DNA of 64,000 bases from Mycolicibacterium bacteremicum (GCF_002086115.1 NZ_MVHJ01000029.1:1-64000), one strand, 5' to 3'; numbered from the stretch's first letter, positions 27,576 to 36,618 are shown. The notes: generated from the sequence alone by a model not told the origin. Numbers and translations: made by a program.

Positions 27576-28181
27576 GTGCACAGCGAGTCGGACGAGGCGT
27601 CGACCGCCCGGGTCCGCCGCGAACTGGCCGACCTGGCCGAGGCGCCCGCACCGCCACCGCCACCGGAGGTGAGCGCCGCCGTCGTCGCCGCACTGCGCGG
27701 CAATCACCGGGTCCTGCCGCCGGCCGGCGCACCCGACCGGCACGCCAGTCGGCCACCGGCCGGGCACCGGCCGGGCGTGCTCATCGGCATGCTGGCCGCG
27801 GTGGCCGCTGTCGGCATCGGCACTGTCGCGCTGACCCGGCCCCAACAGCCCGCCGCCCCCCGGTTCGGCGATGGTGGCATCACCGCCGCCCACATCACGG
27901 TGCAGCCGCCGGCCGCCGCGCCACCGCTACCGGTGCCGGCGCTGCGCGCCCTGCTCGGCCGGCCCCCCGACCTGGGTGGCATCACCGACCCAGGGGCGTG
28001 CCTGGTGAGTCTGGGCCGGCCCGCCGATACCCCCATCCTGGGTGCCCAGCCGGTCCCCGACGGCGTGCTGCTGGTGCTGCCCGGACCGGACCCGGCACGC
28101 CTGCGCGTCATCGTGGTGGGCACCGGTTGCCCGGCCAGTTCATCGCCCGCACGGGCGGACACGGTGCTGCCGCGCCCCTAA
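27576..28181 (+). CDS. rsmA: Anti-sigma-M factor RsmA
   Basis: A 201-residue protein immediately downstream of sigM, as Rv3912 is in M. tuberculosis. Residues 1-65 are cytoplasmic and include a helix (ARVRRELADLAEAP) likely to bind SigM. One membrane helix lies near 70-88 (GVLIGMLAAVAAVGIGTVAL). The remaining Pro/Ala-rich domain is outside the membrane and has two Cys. The layout is that of an anti-sigma factor that holds SigM at the membrane. Sequence conservation in this family is low, so the call rests mainly on topology and position. Confidence 0.82.
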   Translation: MHSESDEASTARVRRELADLAEAPAPPPPPEVSAAVVAALRGNHRVLPPAGAPDRHASRPPAGHRPGVLIGMLAAVAAVGIGTVALTRPQQPAAPRFGDGGITAAHITVQPPAAAPPLPVPALRALLGRPPDLGGITDPGACLVSLGRPADTPILGAQPVPDGVLLVLPGPDPARLRVIVVGTGCPASSSPARADTVLPRP

Positions 28182-28262
28182 CATGCAGGCCGGGAACAGC
28201 CGGGCCTACGCTGATGTTTGAACTCACGCCGCCTTTGCGGCAGAAAGGTCGGGATATCCACG

Positions 28263-29225
28263 ATGTCCACCACTTCTGAGGACACGTCCACCATCCACGA
28301 CGTGATCATCATCGGCTCCGGCCCGGCCGGGTACACCGCGGCGGTGTACACCGCGCGGGCGCAGCTGCAGCCGCTGGTGTTCGAGGGCATCTCCTTCGGA
28401 GGTGCGCTGATGACGACCACCGAGGTCGAGAACTACCCGGGTTTCCGGGAAGGCATCACCGGTCCGAGCCTGATGGAGGAGATGCGTGAGCAGGCGCTGC
28501 GCTTCGGGGCCGACCTGCGCATGGAGGATGTCGACTCCGTCGACCTGAGCGGGCCGATCAAGACCGTCACCGTGGGTGACGAGACGCACCGCGCCAAGTC
28601 GGTGATCCTCGCCATGGGTGCGGCCGCCCGTCAGCTCGGTGTCCCCGGCGAACAGGAGCGCATCGGCCTCGGGGTGAGCACCTGTGCCACCTGTGACGGC
28701 TTCTTCTTCCGCGAGCAGGACATCGCCGTCATCGGCGGCGGTGACTCGGCGATGGAGGAGGCCATCTTCCTCACCAAGTTCGCGCGCAGCGTCCACCTGA
28801 TCCACCGGCGCGACGAGTTCCGCGCCTCCAAGATCATGCTGGAGCGCGCGCAGGCCAACGAGAAGATCACCTTCCTGACCAACACCGCGGTCGACGAGAT
28901 CGAGGGTGATCCCAAGGTGACCGGAATTCGCTTGCGCAACACGGTAACCGGCGAGGAGTCCAAGCTCGAGGTGTCCGGCGTGTTCGTTGCCATCGGCCAC
29001 ATCCCGCGCTCGGATCTGGTCAAGGGCCAGGTCGATCTGGACGACGACGGTTACGTCAAGGTGATCGGCCGCACCACCGCGACGTCGCTCGAAGGCGTCT
29101 TCGCCGCAGGCGATCTGGTGGACCACACCTATCGTCAGGCCATCACCGCCGCCGGCTCGGGTTGTTCGGCGGCCATCGACACCGAACGTTGGCTCACCGA
29201 ATTCCCCGCTCCCACCGAAGATTAG
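28263..29225 (+). CDS. trxB: Thioredoxin-disulfide reductase
   Basis: A 320-residue flavoprotein that passes electrons from NADPH to thioredoxin. Motifs in order are the FAD-binding GSGPAGYTAAVY near residue 17, the redox-active CATC near residue 140, the NADPH-binding GGGDSAMEEA and the C-terminal FAD motif FAAGDLVDHTYRQA. The ATG at 28263 is preferred to an upstream in-frame ATG because it gives the family's standard N-terminus. Thioredoxin follows 11 bp downstream, so the pair is an operon and is the main thiol-disulfide system in the cytosol. Confidence 0.96.
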   Translation: MSTTSEDTSTIHDVIIIGSGPAGYTAAVYTARAQLQPLVFEGISFGGALMTTTEVENYPGFREGITGPSLMEEMREQALRFGADLRMEDVDSVDLSGPIKTVTVGDETHRAKSVILAMGAAARQLGVPGEQERIGLGVSTCATCDGFFFREQDIAVIGGGDSAMEEAIFLTKFARSVHLIHRRDEFRASKIMLERAQANEKITFLTNTAVDEIEGDPKVTGIRLRNTVTGEESKLEVSGVFVAIGHIPRSDLVKGQVDLDDDGYVKVIGRTTATSLEGVFAAGDLVDHTYRQAITAAGSGCSAAIDTERWLTEFPAPTED

Positions 29226-29236
29226 GAGAAATTTCC

Positions 29237-29572
29237 ATGGCTGAGAACTCCGCGACCGTTGCCGTCACCGACGATTCGTTCAACCAGGACGTGCTGTCCA
29301 GCTCCACCCCCGTGCTGGTCGACTTCTGGGCCACCTGGTGCGGGCCGTGCAAGATGGTCGCCCCGGTACTCGAGGAGATCGCCAGCGAGAAGGCCGGTGA
29401 TCTCAAGGTCGCCAAGATCGACGTGGACGCCAATCCAGCGACCGCGCGGGACTTTCAGGTGGTGTCGATCCCGACGCTGATCTTGTTCAAGGACGGTCAG
29501 CCGGTCAAGCGTATCGTCGGCGCGAAGGGCAAGGCCGCCCTGCTGCGTGAGATCGCCGACGATCTCGGCTGA
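29237..29572 (+). CDS. trxC: Thioredoxin
   Basis: A 111-residue thioredoxin with the active-site WCGPC near residue 35 and the cis-Pro loop VVSIPTLILF. It reduces disulfides in cytosolic proteins and is recycled by the thioredoxin reductase encoded 11 bp upstream. An AGGAGAAATTTCC sequence gives a strong ribosome site before the ATG at 29237. It corresponds to Rv3914 (trxC, called trxA in some annotations). Confidence 0.96.
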   Translation: MAENSATVAVTDDSFNQDVLSSSTPVLVDFWATWCGPCKMVAPVLEEIASEKAGDLKVAKIDVDANPATARDFQVVSIPTLILFKDGQPVKRIVGAKGKAALLREIADDLG

Positions 29573-29681
29573 TCACGCTTTCGCACTGGTACACGCCGGG
29601 GTTTTCCGGATTTTGCGCGACATCTGAGACAATGCTGTCTGTCCGGACTGCAGCTGCCGTCGATTCGGACGGGGGTGCAAT

Positions 29682-30893
29682 ATGTCTGAAAGGCCAGGTA
29701 TGTCGATTCTGCGTCGCGGCGATCGCGGAAGTGCGGTCGTCGAGATCAGGGCGGCGCTCGCTGGTCTGGGGATGATCGAACACCCCGACGCCGACCCGAC
29801 CACCGGCCGCCATGTCGCCGTCGACCTGTTCGACGACGAACTCGACCACGCGGTACGCGCCTTCCAGCAGCACCGCGGTCTGCTGGTCGACGGGATGGTC
29901 GGGGAGGCGACGGCGCGCGCCCTGCGCGAGGCCTCCTATCAGCTGGGCGCCCGCACCCTGTCGCACCAGTTCGGCGCACCGATGTACGGCGATGACGTCG
30001 CCACGCTGCAGGCCCGGTTGCAGGATCTCGGTTTCTACACCGGACTGGTCGACGGCCACTTCGGTCTGCAGACCCACAACGGGCTGATGTTCTTCCAACG
30101 CGAGTACGGGTTGTTCCCGGACGGGGTCTGCGGCCCGGAGACGCTGCGCTCGCTGTACTTCCTGGGTTCACGCGTCACGGGCGGTTCCCCGCACGCCATC
30201 CGCGAGGAGGAGCTGGTGCGCCGCTCCGGCCCGCGGTTGTCCGGTAAGCGGGTCATCATCGATCCGGGCCGCGGCGGTGACGACCTGGGTGCCATCATCC
30301 AGGGTCCCGAGGGACCCATCAGCGAAGCAGACATCCTGTGGGACTTGGCAAGTCGGCTCGAAGGCAGAATGACCGCGATCGGGATGGACACCTTCCTGTC
30401 GCGGCCGTCCAACCGCAGCCCCTCGGATGCCGAACGGGCCGCGACGGCCAACACCGTCGGCGCGGACCTGATGATCAGCCTGCGCTGCACCGGCCACACG
30501 AGCGCGTCGGCCAGCGGTGTCGCCTCCTTCCATTTCGGCAACTCGCACGGCTCGGTCTCCACGATCGGCCGCAACCTCGCCGATTTCATCCAGCGGGAAC
30601 TGGTGGCGCGCACGGGATCTCGGGACTGCCGCGTGCACGGCCGAACCTGGGATCTGCTCCGGTTGACCCGGATGCCCACTGTGCAGGTCGATTTGGGCTA
30701 TGTCAGCAACCCGCACGATCGGACCATGCTGGCCACAGCGGCGTCCCGGGACGCCATCGCCGAGGGCATGCTGGCCGCGGTGAAGCGGCTGTACCTGCTC
30801 GGCAAGGATGATCGGCCCACCGGTACGTTCACCTTCGCCGAACTGCTGGCGCACGAGCTGTCGGTCGATGCCGGCCGCGTCTCCCCCACCTAG
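29682..30893 (+). CDS. cwlM: CwlM, amidase-like regulator of peptidoglycan synthesis
   Basis: A 403-residue protein with two peptidoglycan-binding-like repeats (about residues 10-80 and 95-160) and an N-acetylmuramoyl-L-alanine amidase_3 fold (about 190-370). No signal peptide is present. In M. tuberculosis and M. smegmatis CwlM is essential, mainly cytosolic, phosphorylated by PknB, and stimulates MurA. The Thr-rich segment GTFTFAEL near the end corresponds to the reported phosphorylation region. ATG at 29682 has a GGGGG site; an in-frame ATG at 29700 has GAAAGG and is equally possible. A 109-bp gap with its own promoter separates it from trxC. Confidence 0.93.
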   Translation: MSERPGMSILRRGDRGSAVVEIRAALAGLGMIEHPDADPTTGRHVAVDLFDDELDHAVRAFQQHRGLLVDGMVGEATARALREASYQLGARTLSHQFGAPMYGDDVATLQARLQDLGFYTGLVDGHFGLQTHNGLMFFQREYGLFPDGVCGPETLRSLYFLGSRVTGGSPHAIREEELVRRSGPRLSGKRVIIDPGRGGDDLGAIIQGPEGPISEADILWDLASRLEGRMTAIGMDTFLSRPSNRSPSDAERAATANTVGADLMISLRCTGHTSASASGVASFHFGNSHGSVSTIGRNLADFIQRELVARTGSRDCRVHGRTWDLLRLTRMPTVQVDLGYVSNPHDRTMLATAASRDAIAEGMLAAVKRLYLLGKDDRPTGTFTFAELLAHELSVDAGRVSPT

Positions 30894-30914
30894 CCGATCC
30901 GACGGCGGACCCGG

Positions 30915-31661
30915 TCAGCCGAACGCGGCGGCGCCGACCGGCGCCTGCAGTCGGGCGCTCTCCAGCAGTCGTTCCAGGGCGGCCTCGACATCGGCCTTCC
31001 AGCCCAGGCCCTGTTCCAGCTCGAGCCGCAGGCGCGGAAAATAGGGATGCGGCGCGACGACCTCGAATCCCATCTCGGTGAGGAAATCCGCGGACACGAT
31101 GCACGTGGCGGCCGAACAGTCGCCGAGTGCCTCGACCACCGCCGCGATCTCCGCAGTAGTGGTGTCCCCGCACAGTTCGTCGGCGAGCGTGGTGCGCCCG
31201 AAGGCCTCCAGGGCGCGCACACCGCGCCGGACCAGATCCCCGACCACGGCGGTCACCAGAGCCCGTGACATCCGGTCACCATCGTCGGAGGCCTCGACTC
31301 CCAACGATGTCAGCAGCACCGCATCGGCACTGACCGGTCCGGTCGGGAATCGGCCGGCACGCGGCACCGCCCCGGGCGGCGCGTAGAACGCATAACCCAG
31401 ACATGGTTCCTCGATCATCAACGCGGCCCGGTCCGGGTCCTGTTCGCCGGGCACGTCGGCACCGACGATCGCGATCTGCGCGCACGAACCCCACTCCAGC
31501 ATGACCATCGACAGCCACGCCTCTTTCTCGAACTCGGGATCGGCGAGGTGGTCCTCCCCCTGCACCGTCGACGGGTCGACCTCCCAGAAAACGCACCGCC
31601 GCGCATGCTTGGGTAGCTGATCGAACGCCTCGAGCCGAAGCGGGCTGATTCGCGCTGACAC
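30915..31661 (-). CDS. GNAT-like conserved protein (Rv3916c-like)
   Basis: A 248-residue soluble protein equivalent in position to Rv3916c, between cwlM and parB. The fold is probably acetyltransferase-like: a central strand with LGYAFYAPPGAVPRAG, a long helix (DRMSRALVTAVVGDLVRRGVRALEAF) and a strand ending in FLTEMGFEVVAPHPYFPRLRLEL, which is typical of the last GNAT strands. A substrate cannot be named. It lies 210 bp downstream of parB on the same strand and converges with cwlM. Confidence 0.75.
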   Translation of the reverse strand: MSARISPLRLEAFDQLPKHARRCVFWEVDPSTVQGEDHLADPEFEKEAWLSMVMLEWGSCAQIAIVGADVPGEQDPDRAALMIEEPCLGYAFYAPPGAVPRAGRFPTGPVSADAVLLTSLGVEASDDGDRMSRALVTAVVGDLVRRGVRALEAFGRTTLADELCGDTTTAEIAAVVEALGDCSAATCIVSADFLTEMGFEVVAPHPYFPRLRLELEQGLGWKADVEAALERLLESARLQAPVGAAAFG

Positions 31662-31809
31662 TAGGAGTCCTCAACCTTCAGTTCTGGAAAGCGCACGGAC
31701 TTCCAGGATAGGAGAAATGCCGCCGCATGGATGCCCAGGCTCAAACTTGTTGGCACACATACGATCTCTACATCAGGCCGGCAACGGGGCCACCCCGGGC
31801 CGATCCAGT

Positions 31810-31820
31810 GTCACAGTGAC
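31810..31820. promoter_or_regulatory. Perfect 11-bp dyad GTCAC-A-GTGAC in the parB / Rv3916c-like gap
   Basis: This palindrome is in the 210-bp gap between the parB stop and the Rv3916c-like start, where a promoter for the latter is expected. It could be an operator; no regulator is identified. Confidence 0.3.
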
Positions 31821-31871
31821 GTAATTCGCCCTTGTCCCCGGTCCGGGAAAAACGCCGACGAAATGGCCCGT

Positions 31872-32876
31872 TCATTGCTTGGCGGAGTTCATCAGCTCGA
31901 CGATGCGCTGCAGATCGTCGACCGATCCGAATTCGACGACGATCTTGCCCTTGCGCTTGCCCAGGCTGACCGTGACCCTGGTGTCGAACGCCGTCGACAG
32001 CTGCTCGGCGACATCTTGCAGACCGGGCATCTGGATCGGCTTGCGGCGCGGCGCCGGCGGCTCGGTCGGACCGTTGCGGTTGGCCAGCGTCACGGCCTCC
32101 TCGGTTGCCCGAACCGACAATCCCTCGGCCACGATGCGTGCCGCGAGCTCCTCCTGCTTCTCCGGCCCGCCCTCCAGCGAGAGCAACGCCCGCGCGTGGC
32201 CGGCCGAGAGCACCCCGGCGGCCACCCTGCGCTGTACCGCGATCGGCAGCCGCAACAGGCGGATCATGTTGGAGATCAGTGGGCGTGACCGACCGATTCG
32301 TGAGGCGAGTTCGTCATGGGTGACGCCGAACTCGTCGAGCAATTGCTGGTACGCCGCGGCCTCTTCCAAGGGGTTCAGCTGAGCGCGATGGATGTTCTCC
32401 AGCAGCGCGTCGCGCAGCATGCTGTCGTCAGCGGTCTCTCGGACGATGGCCGGGATCGCCGTCACGCCTGCCTCCTGGGAGGCCCGCCACCGCCGCTCCC
32501 CCATGACCAACTGGTAGCGCGTCGTCCCGTCATCGGCCGGTAGCGCACGCACCACGATCGGCTGCATGACGCCGAACTCCTTGATGGAGTGCACCAATTC
32601 CGAGAGCGCTTCCTCATCGAAGACCTGCCGGGGCTGGCGCGGATTCGGGTCGATCAGCTTGGGATCGATCTCCCGGTACACGGCGCCGAATTCGGCAACG
32701 GCGGCGGTCTCGGCGGCCGAGGGTTCCGGCACCGGCTTCGGCGCGCCACCCATCAGGATGTCGGCGGCGCTGTCCCCGATCCGCGGGGCACCGAGCGCCT
32801 CGCCTTCCGCGGGTCCGGTCGGGATCAACGACGCCAGTCCCCGTCCGAGTCCGCTGCGCTTCTTCGCCTGGTTCAT
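31872..32876 (-). CDS. parB: Chromosome partitioning protein ParB
   Basis: A 334-residue CTP-dependent DNA-sliding clamp that loads at parS and helps segregate the origin. The N-domain has the CTP-binding GERRWRA motif and the ENIHRAQLNPLEEA box. The helix-turn-helix region (HDELASRIGRSRPLISNMIRLL) reads parS. The C-terminal 60 residues are the dimerisation domain. ATG at 32876 follows an AGGAGGAGG ribosome site and matches the normal start (GLGRGLASLIP). It is 37 bp downstream of parA in the gid-parA-parB operon. Confidence 0.96.
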   Translation of the reverse strand: MNQAKKRSGLGRGLASLIPTGPAEGEALGAPRIGDSAADILMGGAPKPVPEPSAAETAAVAEFGAVYREIDPKLIDPNPRQPRQVFDEEALSELVHSIKEFGVMQPIVVRALPADDGTTRYQLVMGERRWRASQEAGVTAIPAIVRETADDSMLRDALLENIHRAQLNPLEEAAAYQQLLDEFGVTHDELASRIGRSRPLISNMIRLLRLPIAVQRRVAAGVLSAGHARALLSLEGGPEKQEELAARIVAEGLSVRATEEAVTLANRNGPTEPPAPRRKPIQMPGLQDVAEQLSTAFDTRVTVSLGKRKGKIVVEFGSVDDLQRIVELMNSAKQ

Positions 32877-32913
32877 CGGCCCCTCCTCCTGATGTGCTGC
32901 TGTGCTGACCGGG

Positions 32914-33837
32914 TCACGTGGCCGGCCGTCCGCGTTCGGCGATTTCTCGACTGGCATCCAGATAGCTCATCGCACCGCGCGACCCCGGGTCGTAGTCGAG
33001 GATCGTCATCCCGTAGCCGGGCGCCTCGGAGACCTTCACACTGCGCGGGATAACGGTCCGCAACACCTTGGCACCGAAGTGCGCCCGCACGTCCTCGGCC
33101 ACTTGGTCGGCGAGCCGGGTACGACCGTCATACATGGTGAGCACCACGGTGGTCACGTCGAGTTCCGGATTGAGGTGTGCCTTCACCATCTCGATATTGC
33201 GCAACAACTGCCCGACACCCTCCAGGGCGTAGTACTCACACTGGATCGGGATCAGCACCTCGGGTGCGGCCACGAGCGCATTGATGGTCAGCAGTCCCAA
33301 CGACGGCGGGCAGTCGATGAAGACGTAGTCGAAGTTGTGCTCCCGGAGCCCGGCCAGGGCCGAGCGCAGCCGCCCCTCTCTCGCGACCATGCTCACCAGT
33401 TCGATCTCGGCACCGGCCAGATCGATGGTCGCCGGAACACAGAACAGCCGTTCATTGTGCGGGCTGCGCTGTAGCGCCTCGGCGAGCGGAATCTCCCCGA
33501 TCAGCACCTCGTAGGACGACGGTGTGCCCTGTCGATGTTCGATACCGAGCGCCGTGCTGGCATTGCCCTGCGGATCGAGGTCGATCACCAACACCTGCAG
33601 CCCCTGGCGCGCCAGCGCTGCCGCGACGTTCACCGCGGTCGTCGTCTTGCCGACCCCGCCCTTCTGATTGGCGATGGTGAATACCCGCTGGCGGTCGGGG
33701 CGCGGCAGACCGCGCTCACGATTGTGCAACAGCCGGCTGGCGCGCTCCGCTTCGGCAGCGATCGGGGTATCCGCGGCCGGCCACGGGTCGGCTGCGGGCG
33801 TCCATGTTTCACGTGAAACATCACGCTGCCCGGTCAT
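32914..33837 (-). CDS. parA: Chromosome partitioning ATPase ParA
   Basis: A 307-residue ATPase that moves ParB-parS complexes. The deviant Walker A KGGVGKTT is near residue 57, Walker A' is in VLVIDLDPQGNAST, and Walker B is in YVFIDCPPSLGLLT. ATG at 33837 overlaps the gid stop (ATGA) and has a GGAGGAAG ribosome site. The codons for residues 6-11 (DVSRET) form a perfect parS site, so ParB may bind inside its own operon. The Pro/Ala-rich N-terminal 45 residues are less conserved. Confidence 0.96.
   Translation of the reverse strand: MTGQRDVSRETWTPAADPWPAADTPIAAEAERASRLLHNRERGLPRPDRQRVFTIANQKGGVGKTTTAVNVAAALARQGLQVLVIDLDPQGNASTALGIEHRQGTPSSYEVLIGEIPLAEALQRSPHNERLFCVPATIDLAGAEIELVSMVAREGRLRSALAGLREHNFDYVFIDCPPSLGLLTINALVAAPEVLIPIQCEYYALEGVGQLLRNIEMVKAHLNPELDVTTVVLTMYDGRTRLADQVAEDVRAHFGAKVLRTVIPRSVKVSEAPGYGMTILDYDPGSRGAMSYLDASREIAERGRPAT
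33805..33820. promoter_or_regulatory. parS: parS centromere site inside the parA 5' end
   Basis: A perfect TGTTTCACGTGAAACA palindrome, the consensus ParB binding site. It is read on the minus strand as parA codons near residues 6-11. ParB loading here would seed the origin-proximal nucleoprotein complex. Confidence 0.93.
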
Positions 33838-34526
33838 CGCTTCCTCCTGCCGGGTCGCCCCGTCCGATTGTCCACCGCGCCGCGTCGTGCCACGACCACG
33901 GTGGCGGGTGGATTCAAAAAGTCCACGCCACATCTCACCACCCTCACCTCGGTTGCACCAAGCGAACTGAGAGTCCGCCGATGCGTCTCGACCTCATCCA
34001 TTGCCCGCTCCCCCTTAAGCGCCAGCATTCGACCGCCCGTCCGCAACAACGGCAGGCTCCAGCGCGACAATTTGTCCAGCGGAGCCACCGCGCGGGACAC
34101 CACCGCGTCCCGGCCCCCGGCCTCTTCCCGGATCGTCCTGTCCTCCGCCCGACCCCGCACCACGGCGACCTCGATGCCGAGTTCCTCGATCGCCTCGCGC
34201 AGGAACTCGCTCCGGCGGAGCAGCGGCTCGACCAACGTGACATTCAGATCCGGCCGTGCGATCGCCAGTGGAATCCCGGGTAGCCCCGCACCACTGCCGA
34301 TATCCACCACCCGCTCCCCGGGCTCGAAGAGTTCGGCCATGGCGGCGCTGTTGAGAATATGGCGCTCCCACAGCCGGTCCACCTCGGACGGCCCGATGAG
34401 TCCACGCTCGATTCCCGACCCCGCCAGGATTTCGCCGTATCGCTGCGCTATGGACAGGCGGTCGGCAAAGCAAAGGGCCGCCGCCTGGGGCGCCGGACTC
34501 AATTCGCCATGTTTCACGTGAAACAT
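33834..34526 (-). CDS. rsmG: 16S rRNA (guanine-N7)-methyltransferase RsmG (GidB)
   Basis: A 230-residue S-adenosylmethionine-dependent methyltransferase that modifies a guanine in the 530 loop of 16S rRNA; loss causes low-level streptomycin resistance in mycobacteria. Motif I is VVDIGSGAGLPGIPLA near residue 72, and the VVSRAVAPL segment is near 150. The first six codons (MFHVKH) are a parS palindrome, which fixes the ATG at 34526. The stop overlaps the parA start by 4 bp. It lies 67 bp downstream of jag. Confidence 0.95.
   Translation of the reverse strand: MFHVKHGELSPAPQAAALCFADRLSIAQRYGEILAGSGIERGLIGPSEVDRLWERHILNSAAMAELFEPGERVVDIGSGAGLPGIPLAIARPDLNVTLVEPLLRRSEFLREAIEELGIEVAVVRGRAEDRTIREEAGGRDAVVSRAVAPLDKLSRWSLPLLRTGGRMLALKGERAMDEVETHRRTLSSLGATEVRVVRCGVDFLNPPATVVVARRGAVDNRTGRPGRRKR
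34510..34525. promoter_or_regulatory. parS: parS centromere site at the gid start codon
   Basis: A second perfect TGTTTCACGTGAAACA site, 690 bp from the first. It encodes the first residues of GidB (MFHVKH), so ParB binding would cover the translation start region. Confidence 0.93.
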
Positions 34527-34593
34527 TCCTCCGGTGTAACGCTCCAGCCGACGGCCCTGAACTTGTCGCTCAAACTACATGGGTGTAACTCGC

Positions 34594-35145
34594 CTAGGCG
34601 GGGAGGACGACCACACGGCGCGACGGCTCCGCGCCCTCGCTCTCGCTGCGCACACCGTCGACGGCCGCCACCGCATCGTGGACGATCTTGCGCTCGAACG
34701 GCGTCATCGGCGAAAGCTCCTCGCGCTCCCCCGACTCCAGCACCTTCCGGGCGATCTTGTCACCGAGCGCCGCCAGTTCGTCACGGCGACGCCGACGCCA
34801 GCGGGCGATGTCCAGCATCAGCCGGCTCCGCTCGCCGGTCTTCTGGTGCACGGCCAATCGGGTCAGCTCCTGCAGCGCATCGAGCACCTCGCCCTTGCGA
34901 CCCACCAGCTTGTTCAGATCGTTGCCGCCGTCGATGCTCACCACGGCCCGGTCACCCTCGACGTCCAGATCGATATCGCCGTCGAAGTCGAGCAGATCCA
35001 GCAGTTCCTCGAGGTAATCGCCGGCGATCTCACCCTCGGCGACCAAACGGTCCTCCAGGTCGTCCTCGGCGGGCTCCGGAGCCGTCTGCTCCTGGGCGTC
35101 GCTGCTCGCCTCGTCGGTGCGGTCGGTGATCTCTGCGTCAGTCAT
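34594..35145 (-). CDS. jag: RNA-binding protein KhpB/Jag (KH and R3H domains)
   Basis: A 183-residue protein with an acidic N-terminal segment, a KH domain with the GxxG loop (NKLVGRKGEVLDALQ near residue 80) and a C-terminal R3H domain (about 115-175). It lacks the longer Jag-N domain of firmicutes. Relatives bind small RNAs and mRNAs and influence cell elongation and shape. Its position after yidC is conserved across mycobacteria (Rv3920c). The gap to yidC is 74 bp. Confidence 0.93.
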   Translation of the reverse strand: MTDAEITDRTDEASSDAQEQTAPEPAEDDLEDRLVAEGEIAGDYLEELLDLLDFDGDIDLDVEGDRAVVSIDGGNDLNKLVGRKGEVLDALQELTRLAVHQKTGERSRLMLDIARWRRRRRDELAALGDKIARKVLESGEREELSPMTPFERKIVHDAVAAVDGVRSESEGAEPSRRVVVLPA

Positions 35146-35219
35146 ATCGGTGTTCTCCTTAACTTCGCCGCGTCCGCCATCCGGTCGGTTTCCGGATTCA
35201 TCGGCTCTCGGCTTGGCTT

Positions 35220-36341
35220 CTAGCGCTTGCGCTTGTTGGGTCGGCTTCCGGGACGTGGGGTGTTCCCCGGGGCCCGCGACGATGCCGGGTTCTTCGCACC
35301 ATTCTCATTTTTGGTGCTCTGCGTCTTTCTGGAGCCGGATGTGTTGCTGTCGGACTCCTGGGCCGACGGCGGCTCGGTCAGTTCCTCGGCGGCTGAGGTC
35401 TGCTCGCCGGCGACCGTCTCCTTGACCTGCTTGCGCTTCTTGGGCTTGGCACCCGGGGCCGGCGCATTCGCCGCACGGCGTTCGAGCTCGAGCGCCTTCT
35501 TGGCTTCCTCTTCCTTCTCGATCTTGCCGAACACCACGTGCTGCTGACCGAACGTCCAGATGTTGTTGGCGAACCAGTACAGGATCACGGCCAGCGGTAG
35601 GAACGGACCACCGACGACCACGCCGAGCGGGAAGACGTAGAGAGCGAGCTTGTTCATCAACGCGGTCTGCGGATTGGCCGCGGCCTCAGGGCTCTGGCGC
35701 GCGATCGAGGCCCGGCTGTTGAAGTAGGTCGCGATGCCGGCCAGGATCATGATCGGCACGCCGACGCCGATCACGGCGACCCGGCTGAATTCGGTGAACG
35801 CGTCCAGACCGGACGTCTGGATCATCGTCGCGCCCAGCGGGGCACCGAAGAGGTTTGCGTCCAGGAAGTGCGCCACATCGGTCGGGCTGAAGAAGTAGTT
35901 CCCGGTCGCGCGGTTCTGCTCCACCGACAGCTGGATCTGACCGAAACCACCCTGCGTCCGGTTGAACGAGCGCAGCACGTGGAACAGGCCGATGAACACC
36001 GGAACCTGGGCCAGCATGGGCAGGCAGCCGAGGATCGGGTTGAACCCGTGTTCCTTCTGCAGCTTCTGCATCTCCAGCGCCATCCGCTGGCGGTCTTTTC
36101 CGTACTTCTTCTGCAGCGCCTTGATCTGCGGCTGCAACTCCTGCATCTGCCGGGTCGTGCGGATCTGCTTGACGAACGGCTTGTAGAGGATGGCGCGGAG
36201 GGTGAACACCAGGAACATCACCGACAGCGCCCAGGCGAAGAAGTTCGAGGGGCCGAGTAAGAAGGCAAAGGCCTTGTACCAGACCCACATGATGCCCGAC
36301 ACCGGGTAATAGATGATGTCGAGGCTGAACCAGTTAAACAA
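35220..36341 (-). CDS. yidC: Membrane protein insertase YidC
   Basis: A 373-residue Oxa1/YidC insertase that integrates proteins into the cytoplasmic membrane alone or with SecYEG. Hydrophobic segments occur near residues 10-55, 100-125, 175-205 and 230-265. The charged coiled-coil hairpin is QIKALQKKYGKDRQRMALEM. The tail (about 290-373) is Lys/Arg-rich and binds ribosomes. The start overlaps the end of yidD by 8 bp, consistent with co-translation within rpmH-rnpA-yidD-yidC. Confidence 0.95.
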   Translation of the reverse strand: MFNWFSLDIIYYPVSGIMWVWYKAFAFLLGPSNFFAWALSVMFLVFTLRAILYKPFVKQIRTTRQMQELQPQIKALQKKYGKDRQRMALEMQKLQKEHGFNPILGCLPMLAQVPVFIGLFHVLRSFNRTQGGFGQIQLSVEQNRATGNYFFSPTDVAHFLDANLFGAPLGATMIQTSGLDAFTEFSRVAVIGVGVPIMILAGIATYFNSRASIARQSPEAAANPQTALMNKLALYVFPLGVVVGGPFLPLAVILYWFANNIWTFGQQHVVFGKIEKEEEAKKALELERRAANAPAPGAKPKKRKQVKETVAGEQTSAAEELTEPPSAQESDSNTSGSRKTQSTKNENGAKNPASSRAPGNTPRPGSRPNKRKR

Positions 36342-36618
36342 CGGAATCGCTCCTGACGACTTCTTCTGAAGTCAACTCGTCGGCCTTCTCGCCGCGCTCG
36401 GGTATCGGGTCCCATCCTCCGCGATGCCATGGGCCGCACTTGGCCAGTCGCACCAGCGCCAGCCAACTTCCGCGGAGCAGACCCCATTCGGTCAAGGCAT
36501 CCACCGCGTACTCGCTACAGGTGGGGGTGAACCGGCACGATGGCAGCCGCAGGGGAGAAATCATCGTGCGGTACAGCTGGATCACGAAGATCACGCACCT
36601 GGCCGGCAATCCCGTCAC
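36334..36618 (-). CDS. yidD: Membrane protein insertion efficiency factor YidD
   Basis: A 94-residue protein of the YidD family with the hallmark YRTMISPL and CRFTPTCSEYA segments. It aids insertion of membrane proteins by YidC. GTG at 36618 overlaps the rnpA stop by 4 bp (GTGA), and its own stop overlaps yidC by 8 bp, so three genes are translationally linked. Confidence 0.94.
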   Translation of the reverse strand: MTGLPARCVIFVIQLYRTMISPLRLPSCRFTPTCSEYAVDALTEWGLLRGSWLALVRLAKCGPWHRGGWDPIPERGEKADELTSEEVVRSDSVV

